The notes under the pieces: generated by a model
What the model saw: the letters and a program-made list of their open reading frames with translations, nothing else
Databases searched by the model: none
What the model was told of the DNA's origin: nothing
Shown: positions 42,466 through 52,107 of the stretch, one piece after another
Layout: each line of letters begins with the position of its first letter
How positions within the stretch are numbered: the stretch's first letter is position 1
Assembly: GCA_934476075.1 (NCBI GenBank)
Contig: CAKSNH010000014.1
Coordinates: 12,691-76,690 of the forward strand
Origin: an uncultured Clostridia bacterium
Lineage (GTDB): Bacteria > Bacillota > Clostridia > UBA1381
Length of the DNA stretch: 64,000 nucleotides
Direction: 5' to 3'
Made by a program: the position numbers and the translations under genes

Positions 42466-43755
42466 ATGAGTAAAAGAGAATGGAAATTTGAAACAAAACA
42501 ACTACACATAGGACAAGAAACTGCCGACAGCGTTACAGATTCAAGAGCAGTACCTATTTATCAAACAACATCTTATGTGTTCCATAATTCACAGCACGCA
42601 GCAGACCGTTTCGGTTTGAGAGATGCAGGTAATATCTACGGCAGATTGACAAACCCTACTCAAAGCGTTTTTGAAGAAAGAGTTGCGGCTCTTGAAGGCG
42701 GTGTTGCAGCATTAGCAGTAGCAAGCGGTGCGGCAGCTGTTACTTACACAATTCAAAACCTTGCCCACGCAGGCGACCATATCGTAGCATCAAAAACAAT
42801 CTACGGCGGTACTTACAACCTACTTGCACATACATTGCCTGAATACGGCATTACAACTACATTTGTTGACCCTGATGTTGAGGGTGCATTTGAAGACGCT
42901 ATTCAAGAAAACACAAAAGCAGTATTTATCGAAACTTTGGGTAACCCAAACAGTAACATTATTGATATAGAAAAAATTGCAAATATTGCACACAGCCACA
43001 AGATTCCTCTTGTAATCGACAGCACATTTGCTACACCTTACCTTGTTCGTCCTATTGAATACGGTGCAGATATTGTTATTCACTCTGCAACCAAATTCAT
43101 CGGCGGTCACGGTACTACTTTGGGCGGTGTCATTGTTGACAGCGGTAAATTCGACTGGGTTGCAAGCGGTAAATTCCCGTCATTGGTAGAGCCAAACCCA
43201 AGTTACCACGGTATCAGCTTTGCAAAAGATGTAGGTGCGGCTGCATTCGTAACAAAAATCAGAGCAATCCTTCTTCGTGACACAGGTGCTACACTTGCTC
43301 CAATCAGTGCATTCTTGCTATTGCAAGGTTTGGAAACTCTTTCATTGAGAGTGGAACGTCATGCCGAAAATACCAAGAAAGTAATTGAATATCTTGCAAA
43401 TCATCCGCAAGTAGAGCACGTTAATCACCCGTCATTGCCGGATAGCCCAAGCCACGAATTATATAAAAAATACTTCCCTAACGGCGGCGGTTCAATCTTC
43501 ACATTTGAAATTAAAGGCGGAGAAAAAGAGGCACAAGCATTCATTGACCATCTTGAAATATTCTCATTGCTTGCAAATGTTGCAGATGCGAAATCACTTG
43601 TAATTCACCCTGCAAGCACAACTCATTCTCAGCTTAACGAACAAGAACTTGCAGAACAGCAAATCAAGCCTAACACAATCCGTTTGTCAATCGGTCTTGA
43701 ACACATTGACGATATTATATACGATTTGGACCAAGCTTTCAATGCCATTAAATAA
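42466..43755 (+). CDS. metY: O-acetylhomoserine sulfhydrylase (PLP enzyme)
   Basis: 429 residues of the Cys/Met-metabolism PLP family. The substrate channel starts with FETKQLHIGQ; YGRLTNPTQSVFEERVAALEG-like segments, VDSTFATPYLVRP and the PLP lysine in HSATKFIGGHG follow. It joins O-acetylhomoserine with sulfide to homocysteine, or O-acetylserine to cysteine. Strong AAAGGAG site. It follows an Rrf2 regulator and a leader peptide. Codon use is that of a highly expressed gene. Confidence 0.93.
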   Translation: MSKREWKFETKQLHIGQETADSVTDSRAVPIYQTTSYVFHNSQHAADRFGLRDAGNIYGRLTNPTQSVFEERVAALEGGVAALAVASGAAAVTYTIQNLAHAGDHIVASKTIYGGTYNLLAHTLPEYGITTTFVDPDVEGAFEDAIQENTKAVFIETLGNPNSNIIDIEKIANIAHSHKIPLVIDSTFATPYLVRPIEYGADIVIHSATKFIGGHGTTLGGVIVDSGKFDWVASGKFPSLVEPNPSYHGISFAKDVGAAAFVTKIRAILLRDTGATLAPISAFLLLQGLETLSLRVERHAENTKKVIEYLANHPQVEHVNHPSLPDSPSHELYKKYFPNGGGSIFTFEIKGGEKEAQAFIDHLEIFSLLANVADAKSLVIHPASTTHSQLNEQELAEQQIKPNTIRLSIGLEHIDDIIYDLDQAFNAIK

Positions 43756-43768
43756 TTAACATTAATAT

Positions 43769-43807
43769 AAAAAATGTGTTGTCTTAATTCAAAGGCAACA
43801 CATTTTT
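43769..43807 (+). terminator. Bidirectional terminator between metY and rlmN
   Basis: An 11-bp stem AAAATGTGTTG with CAACACATTTT has T-runs on both strands, between the convergent metY and rlmN. Confidence 0.85.
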
Positions 43808-43819
43808 ATATATAATTTT

Positions 43820-44845
43820 TTAAGAGTCCAACACTTTTTTTCTAAGCTGACCGCATGACGCACTTATGTCACTGCCAAGCTCACGTCTTACTGTTGCATT
43901 TATCCCCAAATCCTGTAATGATTTTTGAAATCTGCGGATATTCTCGCTTGTACTCTTTACATATTCTCTTTCTTCCACATGATTTACGGGTATCAAATTA
44001 ACATGGCAAAGCATACCTTTTAATCTTGACGCAAGTTCCTTTGCATTTTCGTATGAGTCATTCACTCCCCTAATCAAGGAATATTCAAAACTGATACGTC
44101 TTGTGGTAACCTTAATATAATCACGGCACGCTTTGATCAAAACTTCAACAGGGTATTTATTATTCACCGGCATAATCGAACTTCTTATTTCATTATTAGG
44201 TGCGTGCAATGACACCGACAATGTAATCGGCAGATTTTCTTCCGCCAATTTATAAATCTTGTCTACAACACCGCTCGTTGACAAAGAAATATGACGGTAT
44301 CCGATATTGATACCATGCTCGTCATTTACATTGTGCAAAAACTTAACGACATTATCAAAATTATCAAGCGGTTCTCCTATACCCATCATAACGATATTGC
44401 TAATCCGCTCGCCAATATCCTTTTGGGCAAAAATTACTTGATTTAGAATTTCTCCGGCAGTCAAGCTGCGGTACAGTCCGCCGATAGTCGACGCACAAAA
44501 TCTGCAACCCATTCGGCAGCCTACCTGTGATGATATACACACCGTTATTCCATGCTTATAACGCATAATAACGCTTTCTATGCAGTTGCCGTCCTCCAAT
44601 TCAAACAGATATTTAATTGTTCCGTCTATTTTTGAAACATATTTTTCTCTTATTTTCAGCCTGCTCACAAAACTTACCTTCGATAATTTTTCACGGGTCG
44701 CCTTTGACACATTTGTCATCTCGTCAAAACTTTCGACACCATTGTGCAGCCATGTAAAAATCTGCTTTGCACGAAACTTTGGTTCGCCCTGTTCCGTCAA
44801 AAAATCTTCAAGCTCCTTAAAACTCAAATCCTTTAAATCTATCAT
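43820..44845 (-). CDS. rlmN: 23S rRNA/tRNA adenine-C2 methyltransferase RlmN
   Basis: 341 residues, radical SAM. The CxxxCxxC motif is CRMGCRFCAST; GIGEPLDNFDNV, the methyl-carrying cysteine in ISASCGQLR near the C-terminus and RRISFEYSLIRGVND are typical. It methylates A2503 of 23S rRNA and A37 of some tRNAs. Cfr resistance enzymes are close relatives, but the housekeeping context favours RlmN. Confidence 0.95.
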   Translation of the reverse strand: MIDLKDLSFKELEDFLTEQGEPKFRAKQIFTWLHNGVESFDEMTNVSKATREKLSKVSFVSRLKIREKYVSKIDGTIKYLFELEDGNCIESVIMRYKHGITVCISSQVGCRMGCRFCASTIGGLYRSLTAGEILNQVIFAQKDIGERISNIVMMGIGEPLDNFDNVVKFLHNVNDEHGINIGYRHISLSTSGVVDKIYKLAEENLPITLSVSLHAPNNEIRSSIMPVNNKYPVEVLIKACRDYIKVTTRRISFEYSLIRGVNDSYENAKELASRLKGMLCHVNLIPVNHVEEREYVKSTSENIRRFQKSLQDLGINATVRRELGSDISASCGQLRKKVLDS

Positions 44846-44855
44846 AAAATTGCAC

Positions 44856-46178
44856 CTATTTCTTTCTTATTTTCGATATAAAAAATCCATCAATTTTATC
44901 TGTATTCGGATAAAAAGTAATATACCCGTTTTTCGCCGTATCTTTTTTCAATTCGTCGGGCAGCATATCATAAAAATCCACCGTTTCAAAATTGTCATGC
45001 TCCGATAAAAATTTGTTAAGTACATCTTCATTTTCACACTTGTTTATACTGCAAGTGCTGTATACCAGTTCTCCGCCCTGTTTTAGATATTCCGCCGCAT
45101 TCTCCAATATTTTATACTGTATCTCCTGCGGCACACATTCACTGTTGTATTTTATATCAGGTTTCTTGCGTATAATACCTGTTCCCGAACATGGCACATC
45201 TGCCAATACTCTGTCTGCGGTATTTTTATAATTTTTCATCAATTTTGTACTGTCGGCACAGATACATTCTATAATATCAATACCCAATCTTTCAGCGTTC
45301 GCCTTAATCAGACTGATTTTATGTTCGTGTATATCACATGATATTATTTTTCCTTTATTGTTCATAAGTTCCGCCATGTGCGTACTTTTTCCACCGGGAG
45401 CGGCACACAAATCCATAACAAACATATTCTCATGCGGTGACAATATATATGCCGTCAGCATAGCGGAAATATCCTGTACACTAAACAGTCCGCCTGTATA
45501 CAAATCCGAATGTGCAACATCAAAACCGCTTGTATACATTGCTTTTTCATAAAGCGGACTTTTTTCAGCGGTTATCCCGTCCTTTTCAAATTCAGCTATC
45601 AGACTGTCCGCATCTGTTTTCAATGTGTTGACACGCACGCATATTTCGGGTTCTTTGTTCATTGCACAAAGCAATTCTCTGCAAAATTCCGTTCCAAAAT
45701 CGGCAGACCATTTTTTCACCAAATCCAACGGGAACGAATACTTTACCGACAGTAATTCATGTTCATCTGTCGGATACTTCAATGTGGTTTTCCCACGAAT
45801 TACCGAATGTAAAACTGCATTTACAAATCCTGCCGACGCATGGTGGCCGTATTTTTTAGCCAATTTTACACATTCATTCACCGCCGCCGACTCAGGTATT
45901 TTATTCATAAACATTAATTGAAAAACACCTAATCTTAAAATTAAAAGGATATAGCCGGATATTTTCTTTAATTTTATACTCGAATATTTTTTAATCACAT
46001 AATCGAGCGTAATTTTACGCTTAACCACTCCATACACCAATGCCGTAACCAGCGATTTATCCTGTTTCGATAAATCCCGGTTTCTCGACAACGTATCTTT
46101 TAATGCCATATTTGAATAAGCATTCTCAAATTCAATCTTGTATAAAGTTATAAGAGCCAATTCTCTGGCATTTGCCAT
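44856..46178 (-). CDS. rsmB: 16S rRNA cytosine-C5 methyltransferase RsmB
   Basis: 440 residues from the ATG at 46178, 7 bases after AAGGGGG; a closer ATG at 46184 is too near the site. A NusB-like N-terminal domain (about 1-135) precedes the methyltransferase: SAM site DLCAAPGGKSTHMAELM, catalytic Cys in DVPCSGTGIIRKKPDIKY and STCSINKCENE. It methylates C967 of 16S rRNA. It lies between yugP and rlmN. Confidence 0.95.
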   Translation of the reverse strand: MANARELALITLYKIEFENAYSNMALKDTLSRNRDLSKQDKSLVTALVYGVVKRKITLDYVIKKYSSIKLKKISGYILLILRLGVFQLMFMNKIPESAAVNECVKLAKKYGHHASAGFVNAVLHSVIRGKTTLKYPTDEHELLSVKYSFPLDLVKKWSADFGTEFCRELLCAMNKEPEICVRVNTLKTDADSLIAEFEKDGITAEKSPLYEKAMYTSGFDVAHSDLYTGGLFSVQDISAMLTAYILSPHENMFVMDLCAAPGGKSTHMAELMNNKGKIISCDIHEHKISLIKANAERLGIDIIECICADSTKLMKNYKNTADRVLADVPCSGTGIIRKKPDIKYNSECVPQEIQYKILENAAEYLKQGGELVYSTCSINKCENEDVLNKFLSEHDNFETVDFYDMLPDELKKDTAKNGYITFYPNTDKIDGFFISKIRKK

Positions 46179-46200
46179 AACCATACCCCCTTAAATTGCC

Positions 46201-46908
46201 TCAGTCATTTCTGCGGTTTCTGTTCGCAATCATCAATAATCTTAAAAGCTGCAAAGCTGTCGACGCAACCGCCGCTACATATGTCAATGCAGCCGCCGTC
46301 AAAACACGTCTTGCATATGTCAGTTCTTTTCCGTACAGCATATCGCTTTCATTCAAAATTTTCAATGCTCTGCGGCTTGCGTCAAACTCAACCGGCAATG
46401 TCACCAACTGAAATACCAATACACCGCCGAACAAAATCGCACCCAAAATCGCCAGCTTGTACATTCCCAAAATCAAGCCTATAAAAAACACAGGCATAGA
46501 CAGCGTAGAACCAATATTCACAACAGGAACTATCGCATTTCTAACCTTAATCGGAACATAGCCTATCGAATGTTGTATAGCGTGTCCCGCCTCGTGAGCG
46601 GCAACACCGATAGCCGCAACAGATGTTGACATATATGTGCTGTCCGAAAGACGCAAAACCCCCGCTCTCGGGTCATAATGGTCGGTCAGATTACCGCTGA
46701 CACGTTCAATTTTAATATTGCGAAGTCCGAAACTGTCAAGAATTTTTCTCGCTGCGTCAAATGCCGTCAATCCTCTTGCATTGCTTACACCGCTGTATTT
46801 TTTAAATGTGGAATTAACTCCGAACGATGCAAACATTGTAAGCAAAAACGCAATAATAACCAAAATATATGTCGGGTCATAATACATACCGTAACGCATT
46901 CCATACAT
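46201..46908 (-). CDS. YugP-family zinc metallopeptidase
   Basis: 235 residues from the ATG at 46908 (AAAGGA site); a TTG lies two codons upstream. Membrane segments at about 12-30, 125-150 and 155-175 flank the zinc motif AAHEAGHAIQH (with VGVAAHE before it). Members of this DUF/Zn_peptidase_2 family are integral membrane proteins with unknown substrates. Located between fmt and rsmB, a common arrangement in Clostridia. Confidence 0.9.
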   Translation of the reverse strand: MYGMRYGMYYDPTYILVIIAFLLTMFASFGVNSTFKKYSGVSNARGLTAFDAARKILDSFGLRNIKIERVSGNLTDHYDPRAGVLRLSDSTYMSTSVAAIGVAAHEAGHAIQHSIGYVPIKVRNAIVPVVNIGSTLSMPVFFIGLILGMYKLAILGAILFGGVLVFQLVTLPVEFDASRRALKILNESDMLYGKELTYARRVLTAAALTYVAAVASTALQLLRLLMIANRNRRND

Positions 46909-46942
46909 AATCAATCATTCCTTTCACAAATAACTTGCAAAA

Positions 46943-47875
46943 CTATTCTCCCAATATTGTACCTGTTTCAATCTCGTGACCACGCAAATAATCATCAATC
47001 GGCAATTTTTTACCGCCTGTAAACTGCACCTTTGTAACCGTCAAAACACCCTCGCCGCATTTAACCAAAAGTCCTGTTCCCTTTTGATAACCGAGCACCT
47101 CGCCGTTTTGTCCGTCAGAATTATTATCTGTAATTCTTGCCTCAATAATCTTCATAACTTCACCTTTATAGCTTGTAAATGCCAGCGGCCACGGGTTCAT
47201 GCCACGAACCAAGTTAGATATTTCATTAACCGATTTATTCCAATCAATTTTTGCCATATCCTTGCTAATCATAGACGCATATGTGAAATCGTCACCCTGT
47301 TTCACACGCTCTGCCCTGCCCTGTTCAATCACATCAAGCACTTCAATCAAAGCTTCTCCGCCCAAAACCGCAAGTCTGTCAAACAACTCGCCCGATGTTT
47401 CATACTCGCCTATTTCGGTTTCCTTAACCATAATCATGTCGCCTGTGTCAAGACCATAATCCATCTGCATGATTGTGACACCTGTTTTCTTATCTCCGTT
47501 TAGCACACTGTATTGTATCGGAGCAGCTCCCCTATATTTAGGCAGCAATGACGCATGAATATTAATACATCCGTATTTCGGATAATCAATTACATAGTTC
47601 GGTAAAATTTTGCCGTATGCCGCAACAACGATAATATCGGGTTTCAATTCGTCCAATACTTCCTTTAACTCGCCGTTTTTCAGTGTGTTCGGCTGATACA
47701 CCGGTATATCATGCTCCAAAGCATATTCCTTAACAGGCGGTGCGACCATTTTATGCCCCCTGCCCTTTGGCTTATCGGGCTGTGTCACCGCACCGAGTAC
47801 ATTATGCTTTGACTCATCAAGCACCTTTATTGCCTCTAATGCAAAATCGGGTGTCCCCATAAATAAAATATTCAT
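46943..47875 (-). CDS. fmt: Methionyl-tRNA formyltransferase
   Basis: 310 residues; the ATG at 47875 has GGAG at 9 bases, a TTG two codons earlier is poorly spaced. NILFMGTPDFA, catalytic INIHASLLPKYRGAAPIQ and the GLDTGDMI segment are visible, with the C-terminal OB-like domain. It formylates initiator Met-tRNA. It follows def, its usual partner. Confidence 0.97.
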   Translation of the reverse strand: MNILFMGTPDFALEAIKVLDESKHNVLGAVTQPDKPKGRGHKMVAPPVKEYALEHDIPVYQPNTLKNGELKEVLDELKPDIIVVAAYGKILPNYVIDYPKYGCINIHASLLPKYRGAAPIQYSVLNGDKKTGVTIMQMDYGLDTGDMIMVKETEIGEYETSGELFDRLAVLGGEALIEVLDVIEQGRAERVKQGDDFTYASMISKDMAKIDWNKSVNEISNLVRGMNPWPLAFTSYKGEVMKIIEARITDNNSDGQNGEVLGYQKGTGLLVKCGEGVLTVTKVQFTGGKKLPIDDYLRGHEIETGTILGE

Positions 47876-47890
47876 ATGCAAATTCTCCTT

Positions 47891-48349
47891 TTATTCGTTA
47901 GGCTCATCAAAACTGATAACTCTGTCCAAAAATAATTTTCCGTCAAGGTGTTCCAATTCGTGACAGAACGCTCTTGCCAATAATTCTTCGCCTGTCTTTT
48001 CAAAGAAATTGCCGTGTCTGTCCTGTGCCTTTACCGTAACGACATTCGGTCTTTCCACCTGACCAAACACACCCGGAACACTCAAACAGCCCTCCGAACC
48101 TACCTGCGTTCCGCTTGTCGAAACAATTTCGGGATTTATCAATTCAATTCGTTCACCGTCCGTATCAATCACGACCGCTCTTTTTAAAATACCTACCTGA
48201 GGTGCAGCCAATCCCACACCGTTTCTCGACTGCATTGTTTCATACATATCGTCAAGCAAAATTCCAAGTTTCTCATCAAAAACCTTAACAGGCTTGCACA
48301 CCTTATATAAAATTTCATCGCCTTTTGTTCTGATATTTCTTATAGCCAT
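47891..48349 (-). CDS. def: Peptide deformylase
   Basis: 152 residues from the ATG at 48349 (GGAGG upstream); the open frame extends into priA. The three motifs are GVGLAAPQVG, EGCLSVP and the metal HELEHLDG. It removes the formyl group from nascent proteins. It lies between priA and fmt. Confidence 0.97.
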   Translation of the reverse strand: MAIRNIRTKGDEILYKVCKPVKVFDEKLGILLDDMYETMQSRNGVGLAAPQVGILKRAVVIDTDGERIELINPEIVSTSGTQVGSEGCLSVPGVFGQVERPNVVTVKAQDRHGNFFEKTGEELLARAFCHELEHLDGKLFLDRVISFDEPNE

Positions 48350-48368
48350 TTTTTTGTTCCTCCATAAT

Positions 48369-50795
48369 CTAATACATATTGTTTGGATTTTTATCAATCA
48401 CAATAGAAATTCTTTCATAACTTTTATTATTATAACACGCTTTCACTACATCTGTCAAAACCGAGTTAATATTGTCCGCATTTTCGCATTTAATTATAAT
48501 CCGCCATCTGTATTTATTCTTGATTTTGGAAATAGTCGCCGGTACAGGTCCAAGAACTTGTATTTTCTGTGGTACTCTTTCCAAAAGCTTTAAATTTCTG
48601 CGTATATACTTTGCCGCCTGCTGTACCAAACCTTCATTTCCGCCCGTTATCAGTATGCTCACTATATCGCAAAACGGCGGATACCACATTGCAAGCCGCA
48701 TACGCATTTCCGTCTTGTAAAAATTTATATAATCATGCCGCTGCATTAATTGTATCGCCGCATTGTCGGGACTGTACGTCTGCACTATTGCCCGTCCTGC
48801 CTTTGCCGCACGTCCCGCACGCCCCACAACCTGTTCAAGCAGAGAAAATGTTCTTTCGCTGCTTCGGAAATCGTCAATATTAAGCATAGTGTCTGCCGAT
48901 ACCACACCCACCAACGTCACATTTTCAAAATCCAATCCCTTGCTGACCATTTGCGTTCCGATTAATATATCTATTTTTTCCTTTTCAAACTTACTCAAAA
49001 TCTTTTCATGAGCCATTTTTCTGCCGGTGGTATCAACGTCCATACGAATTACCGATGCCTGTGGGAAAATCCTGTTCACTTCGTCCTCCACTTTTTGAGT
49101 TCCGCCGCCGAAATAGCGTATATATTTGCTCCCGCACTCAGGGCACACCGTATAATTCTGAATTGAATATCCGCAATAATGACATCTAAGACTGTCAATA
49201 TTTTTATGATAAGTAAGCGAAATATTACAGTTCGGGCATTTTGCGACAAATCCGCAGTTTCTGCACGACACAAATGTCGAAAAACCACGTCTGTTCAAAA
49301 ACAGTATTGTCTGCTCGCCGTTGTCGAGGTTCTTTTGAATTTCATCAGTCAACATTCGGCTGAACATTGATTTATTCCCCTGTTCCAGTTCCTCACGCAT
49401 ATCCACAATATACGTCGGCGGCATTGGTGCGGCATTGACACGCTTTGTCATAGTCAATAATTGATAATCACCTTTTCTCGCCTCATAATACGACTCCATT
49501 GACGGTGTAGCCGATGCAAGTACAAGCTTTGCATCATATTGTTTTGCACGAAAACGTGCAATATCCCTTGTATGGTATCTCGGTGATATTTCCGATTTGT
49601 ATGATTGCTCGTGCTCCTCGTCCATGATTATCACACCTATATTGTCAAGCGGCGAAAATATCGCCGACCGTGCCCCTACGGCAATATCAACGTTCCCGTC
49701 ACGCATTTTTTTCCATTCGTCATACCGCTCATTCATTGACAATCCGCTGTGAAATACCGCCACACGTTTCCCAAATCTCGAAACAAAACGTGCAACCGTC
49801 TGCGGAGTTAATGCAATCTCCGGCACAAGCATAATGGCGGTCTTGCCGTCATCTATTACCCGTTCTATAATTCTCATATACACTTCCGTCTTACCGCTTC
49901 CCGTCACACCGTGCAGCAAGAATTCACGGTTATCCGATATTTCTATTTCGTGCAAAACTTTTGCCTGTCCGTCTGTCAGTTGCGGCGGAGCTATCTTTTT
50001 TATATTGCTTGTCATCATAAAATTTCTGTCGACAATTCGGGTTTCAAATTCCAGCAAACCTTTTTTATCCAAAGCCCTAACCGCATTATGCGAACCGTCG
50101 GAGAACTGTACCAAATCAGTCAGAGAAATATCATCAGCACTCATCAGCACATCAAATATCCTCTCCTGCACCTTTGCACGTTTTAATGACAGCTTTATTT
50201 TTTCTGCATTTTCTATTGCATATTCATTAAGCCTCACTATTGTTACCGTCTTATCCTTAACATTTACAACATCTCGATACTCGTCATATAAAATACCGTC
50301 GTCACACATTTTTTTCAAGTGTGCACGCACATTTGCACCAAATCTCTGCATAAGTCTTGTAATATCCAATGCACCGCCGTTGTCGCTTATATCCTTTAAG
50401 ATATTTTTCTGCATATCGGTTAATTCATGGTCAAAATTATTTTTTATAATAAACCATTGTTCAGGCTTTACCGTTGTTCCCGATGGCACAATAGTGTGTA
50501 TCAAATCAAGATAACTGCACAAATATTTCTCGTGCATATACTCGATTAATTCAAGCATTTTTTCGTTAAATACGGGCAATTCATCAGACACACGCAAAAT
50601 ATCCTTTAAACGCTTGCTCCGGCTGCGTTCCTTTATTGCCATTACATAGCCTTCCATCTGAATATTTCCCCGACCGAACGGAACAACCACACGCATACCT
50701 ATCCGCATAATCTCTTCCAATTCTTCTGGCACACGATAGTCAAAAACCTTATCCACTTGTTTTGAATTATGATTTACTATAACCTGTGCAATCAT
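48369..50795 (-). CDS. priA: Primosomal protein N' (replication restart helicase PriA)
   Basis: 808 residues, normal. An N-terminal 3'-DNA-binding domain precedes the helicase core with Walker A GVTGSGKTEVYMRI and DEEHEQSYK. An inserted zinc region has paired Cys knuckles (CRNCGFVAKCPNC and CHYCGYSIQNYTVCPECGSKYI split by about 10 residues). It reloads the replisome at broken forks. First gene of priA-def-fmt-yugP-rsmB-rlmN. Confidence 0.96.
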   Translation of the reverse strand: MIAQVIVNHNSKQVDKVFDYRVPEELEEIMRIGMRVVVPFGRGNIQMEGYVMAIKERSRSKRLKDILRVSDELPVFNEKMLELIEYMHEKYLCSYLDLIHTIVPSGTTVKPEQWFIIKNNFDHELTDMQKNILKDISDNGGALDITRLMQRFGANVRAHLKKMCDDGILYDEYRDVVNVKDKTVTIVRLNEYAIENAEKIKLSLKRAKVQERIFDVLMSADDISLTDLVQFSDGSHNAVRALDKKGLLEFETRIVDRNFMMTSNIKKIAPPQLTDGQAKVLHEIEISDNREFLLHGVTGSGKTEVYMRIIERVIDDGKTAIMLVPEIALTPQTVARFVSRFGKRVAVFHSGLSMNERYDEWKKMRDGNVDIAVGARSAIFSPLDNIGVIIMDEEHEQSYKSEISPRYHTRDIARFRAKQYDAKLVLASATPSMESYYEARKGDYQLLTMTKRVNAAPMPPTYIVDMREELEQGNKSMFSRMLTDEIQKNLDNGEQTILFLNRRGFSTFVSCRNCGFVAKCPNCNISLTYHKNIDSLRCHYCGYSIQNYTVCPECGSKYIRYFGGGTQKVEDEVNRIFPQASVIRMDVDTTGRKMAHEKILSKFEKEKIDILIGTQMVSKGLDFENVTLVGVVSADTMLNIDDFRSSERTFSLLEQVVGRAGRAAKAGRAIVQTYSPDNAAIQLMQRHDYINFYKTEMRMRLAMWYPPFCDIVSILITGGNEGLVQQAAKYIRRNLKLLERVPQKIQVLGPVPATISKIKNKYRWRIIIKCENADNINSVLTDVVKACYNNKSYERISIVIDKNPNNMY

Positions 50796-50827
50796 TCAAA
50801 ACCTCCACATTACAATTCTCTTATAGC

Positions 50828-50854
50828 AAAAAGGGTAGACAAAACTGCCTACCC
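50828..50854 (-). terminator. Terminator after rpoZ
   Basis: Stem GGGTAG with CTACCC plus flanking G-T/G-C pairs and five Ts on the minus strand, separating the yicC-remA-gmk-rpoZ transcript from priA. Confidence 0.75.
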
Positions 50855-50876
50855 CAAAAATCTTTAAATTACAGAA

Positions 50877-51173
50877 TTATTCGTCAGCACCGTTGTTGCC
50901 GTCAATATCGTCCAAATCTTCAAACATATTTGCGTCAAGAGTTTCCTGACTGTTTAAAATGTCATTTTTAGATTTTTCATGTCTGATATAGCTTACTTTT
51001 CCGTCTGCAATTTCCTGTACTGCAATCGAAACTGCTTTATGAGAGTCACAAGGAACAAGTCCTTCACCCTTTTCACCAATCATTCTTGCTCTTTTGGCAG
51101 CCATTGTCACCAATGTATATCTGCTGTCAACACATTTTGAAAGCTCACTGATTCCGGGATGTGTCATATTCAT
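50877..51173 (-). CDS. rpoZ: RNA polymerase omega subunit
   Basis: 98 residues from the ATG at 51173 (GAGGAGAG site). The omega motif is in DSRYTLVTMAAKRAR, followed by AVSIAVQEIADGKV. An acidic C-terminal tail is longer than in many homologues. It helps assemble the polymerase. Downstream of gmk, the conserved order. Confidence 0.93.
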   Translation of the reverse strand: MNMTHPGISELSKCVDSRYTLVTMAAKRARMIGEKGEGLVPCDSHKAVSIAVQEIADGKVSYIRHEKSKNDILNSQETLDANMFEDLDDIDGNNGADE

Positions 51174-51227
51174 AATAATCTCTCCTCTTTCCATATAAAA
51201 ACTTATATATTAAGACACAATATCGTG

Positions 51228-51833
51228 TCAATTTTTCAAATTCTTGATTAATTCATCAATATTACGCTTTGTGCTGTACTTTTCCGAATGGATAATTTCC
51301 GCAACATTTTGTACGCATTTGCCTAAATCGTCATTGACCACCGCATAATCATATTTGCCGGCATTATCAAGTTCAAACGCTACCGCACTCAATCTTTCTT
51401 CAATCTGTTCTTCGGTTTCACGTCCACGCTCAACCAATCTTCTGCGTAACTCCTGCATTGACGGCGGCAATATAAATATCAACACCGCTTCGGGAAATGA
51501 TTTTTTTATCTGCAATGCACCTTGCACATCTATTTCCAAAAGTACATTTTTTCCTTCTTCCATCATCTTCTGAACCGTGGCTTTCGGCGTACCGTAATAA
51601 TTACCGCTGTACACTGCCCATTCAAGCATTTTTTCATCTTCAATCATTTTCTTGAAATTATCCACAGTAGTATAGTTGTAAGTAACACCCTCAACTTCGC
51701 CTGCACGCTTATTTCTTGAAGTGGTTGAAATTGACAGGAATAAATCCTCTTCCTGTTTCAAAAGTTCTGCACAAACCGTACCTTTACCCGTGCCCGACGG
51801 TCCGGACATAACTACCAATAATCCGTTATTCAT
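51228..51833 (-). CDS. gmk: Guanylate kinase
   Basis: 201 residues from the ATG at 51833 (GGAGGAAG site), overlapping remA by 8 bases. P-loop MSGPSGTGKGTV and GMP-binding SISTTSRNKRAGEVEGVTYN are visible. It makes GDP from GMP. Confidence 0.97.
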   Translation of the reverse strand: MNNGLLVVMSGPSGTGKGTVCAELLKQEEDLFLSISTTSRNKRAGEVEGVTYNYTTVDNFKKMIEDEKMLEWAVYSGNYYGTPKATVQKMMEEGKNVLLEIDVQGALQIKKSFPEAVLIFILPPSMQELRRRLVERGRETEEQIEERLSAVAFELDNAGKYDYAVVNDDLGKCVQNVAEIIHSEKYSTKRNIDELIKNLKN

Positions 51834-52092
51834 TGATTTCTTCCTCCTCTTCATCATCAATCGCAGATAAACGATTAGCGACAGTTTCCGGCTGTATCGA
51901 TGACAGTATTACATGGTCGCTGTCGGTTATAATAACCGCTCTTGTACGTCTGCCGTAAGTTGCGTTTATCAGCATACCTCTGTCCTCCGCATCACGAATA
52001 ATACGTTTTATCGGAGCAGACTCAGGACTTACAATCGCAATCAGCCTGTTTGCAGACACCATATTACCAAAACCAATATTAATCAGTTTCAT
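51826..52092 (-). CDS. remA: RemA-family extracellular matrix regulator (DUF370)
   Basis: 88 residues. INIGFGNMVSANRLIAIV and ATYGRRTRAVIITDSDHVILS match RemA, a DNA-binding activator of biofilm matrix genes in Bacillus that forms rings. An acidic tail (DDEEEEE) follows. The yicC-remA-gmk-rpoZ order is conserved in Bacillota. Confidence 0.95.
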   Translation of the reverse strand: MKLINIGFGNMVSANRLIAIVSPESAPIKRIIRDAEDRGMLINATYGRRTRAVIITDSDHVILSSIQPETVANRLSAIDDEEEEEINE

Positions 52093-52107
52093 ATTTCAAA
52101 CCATTCC

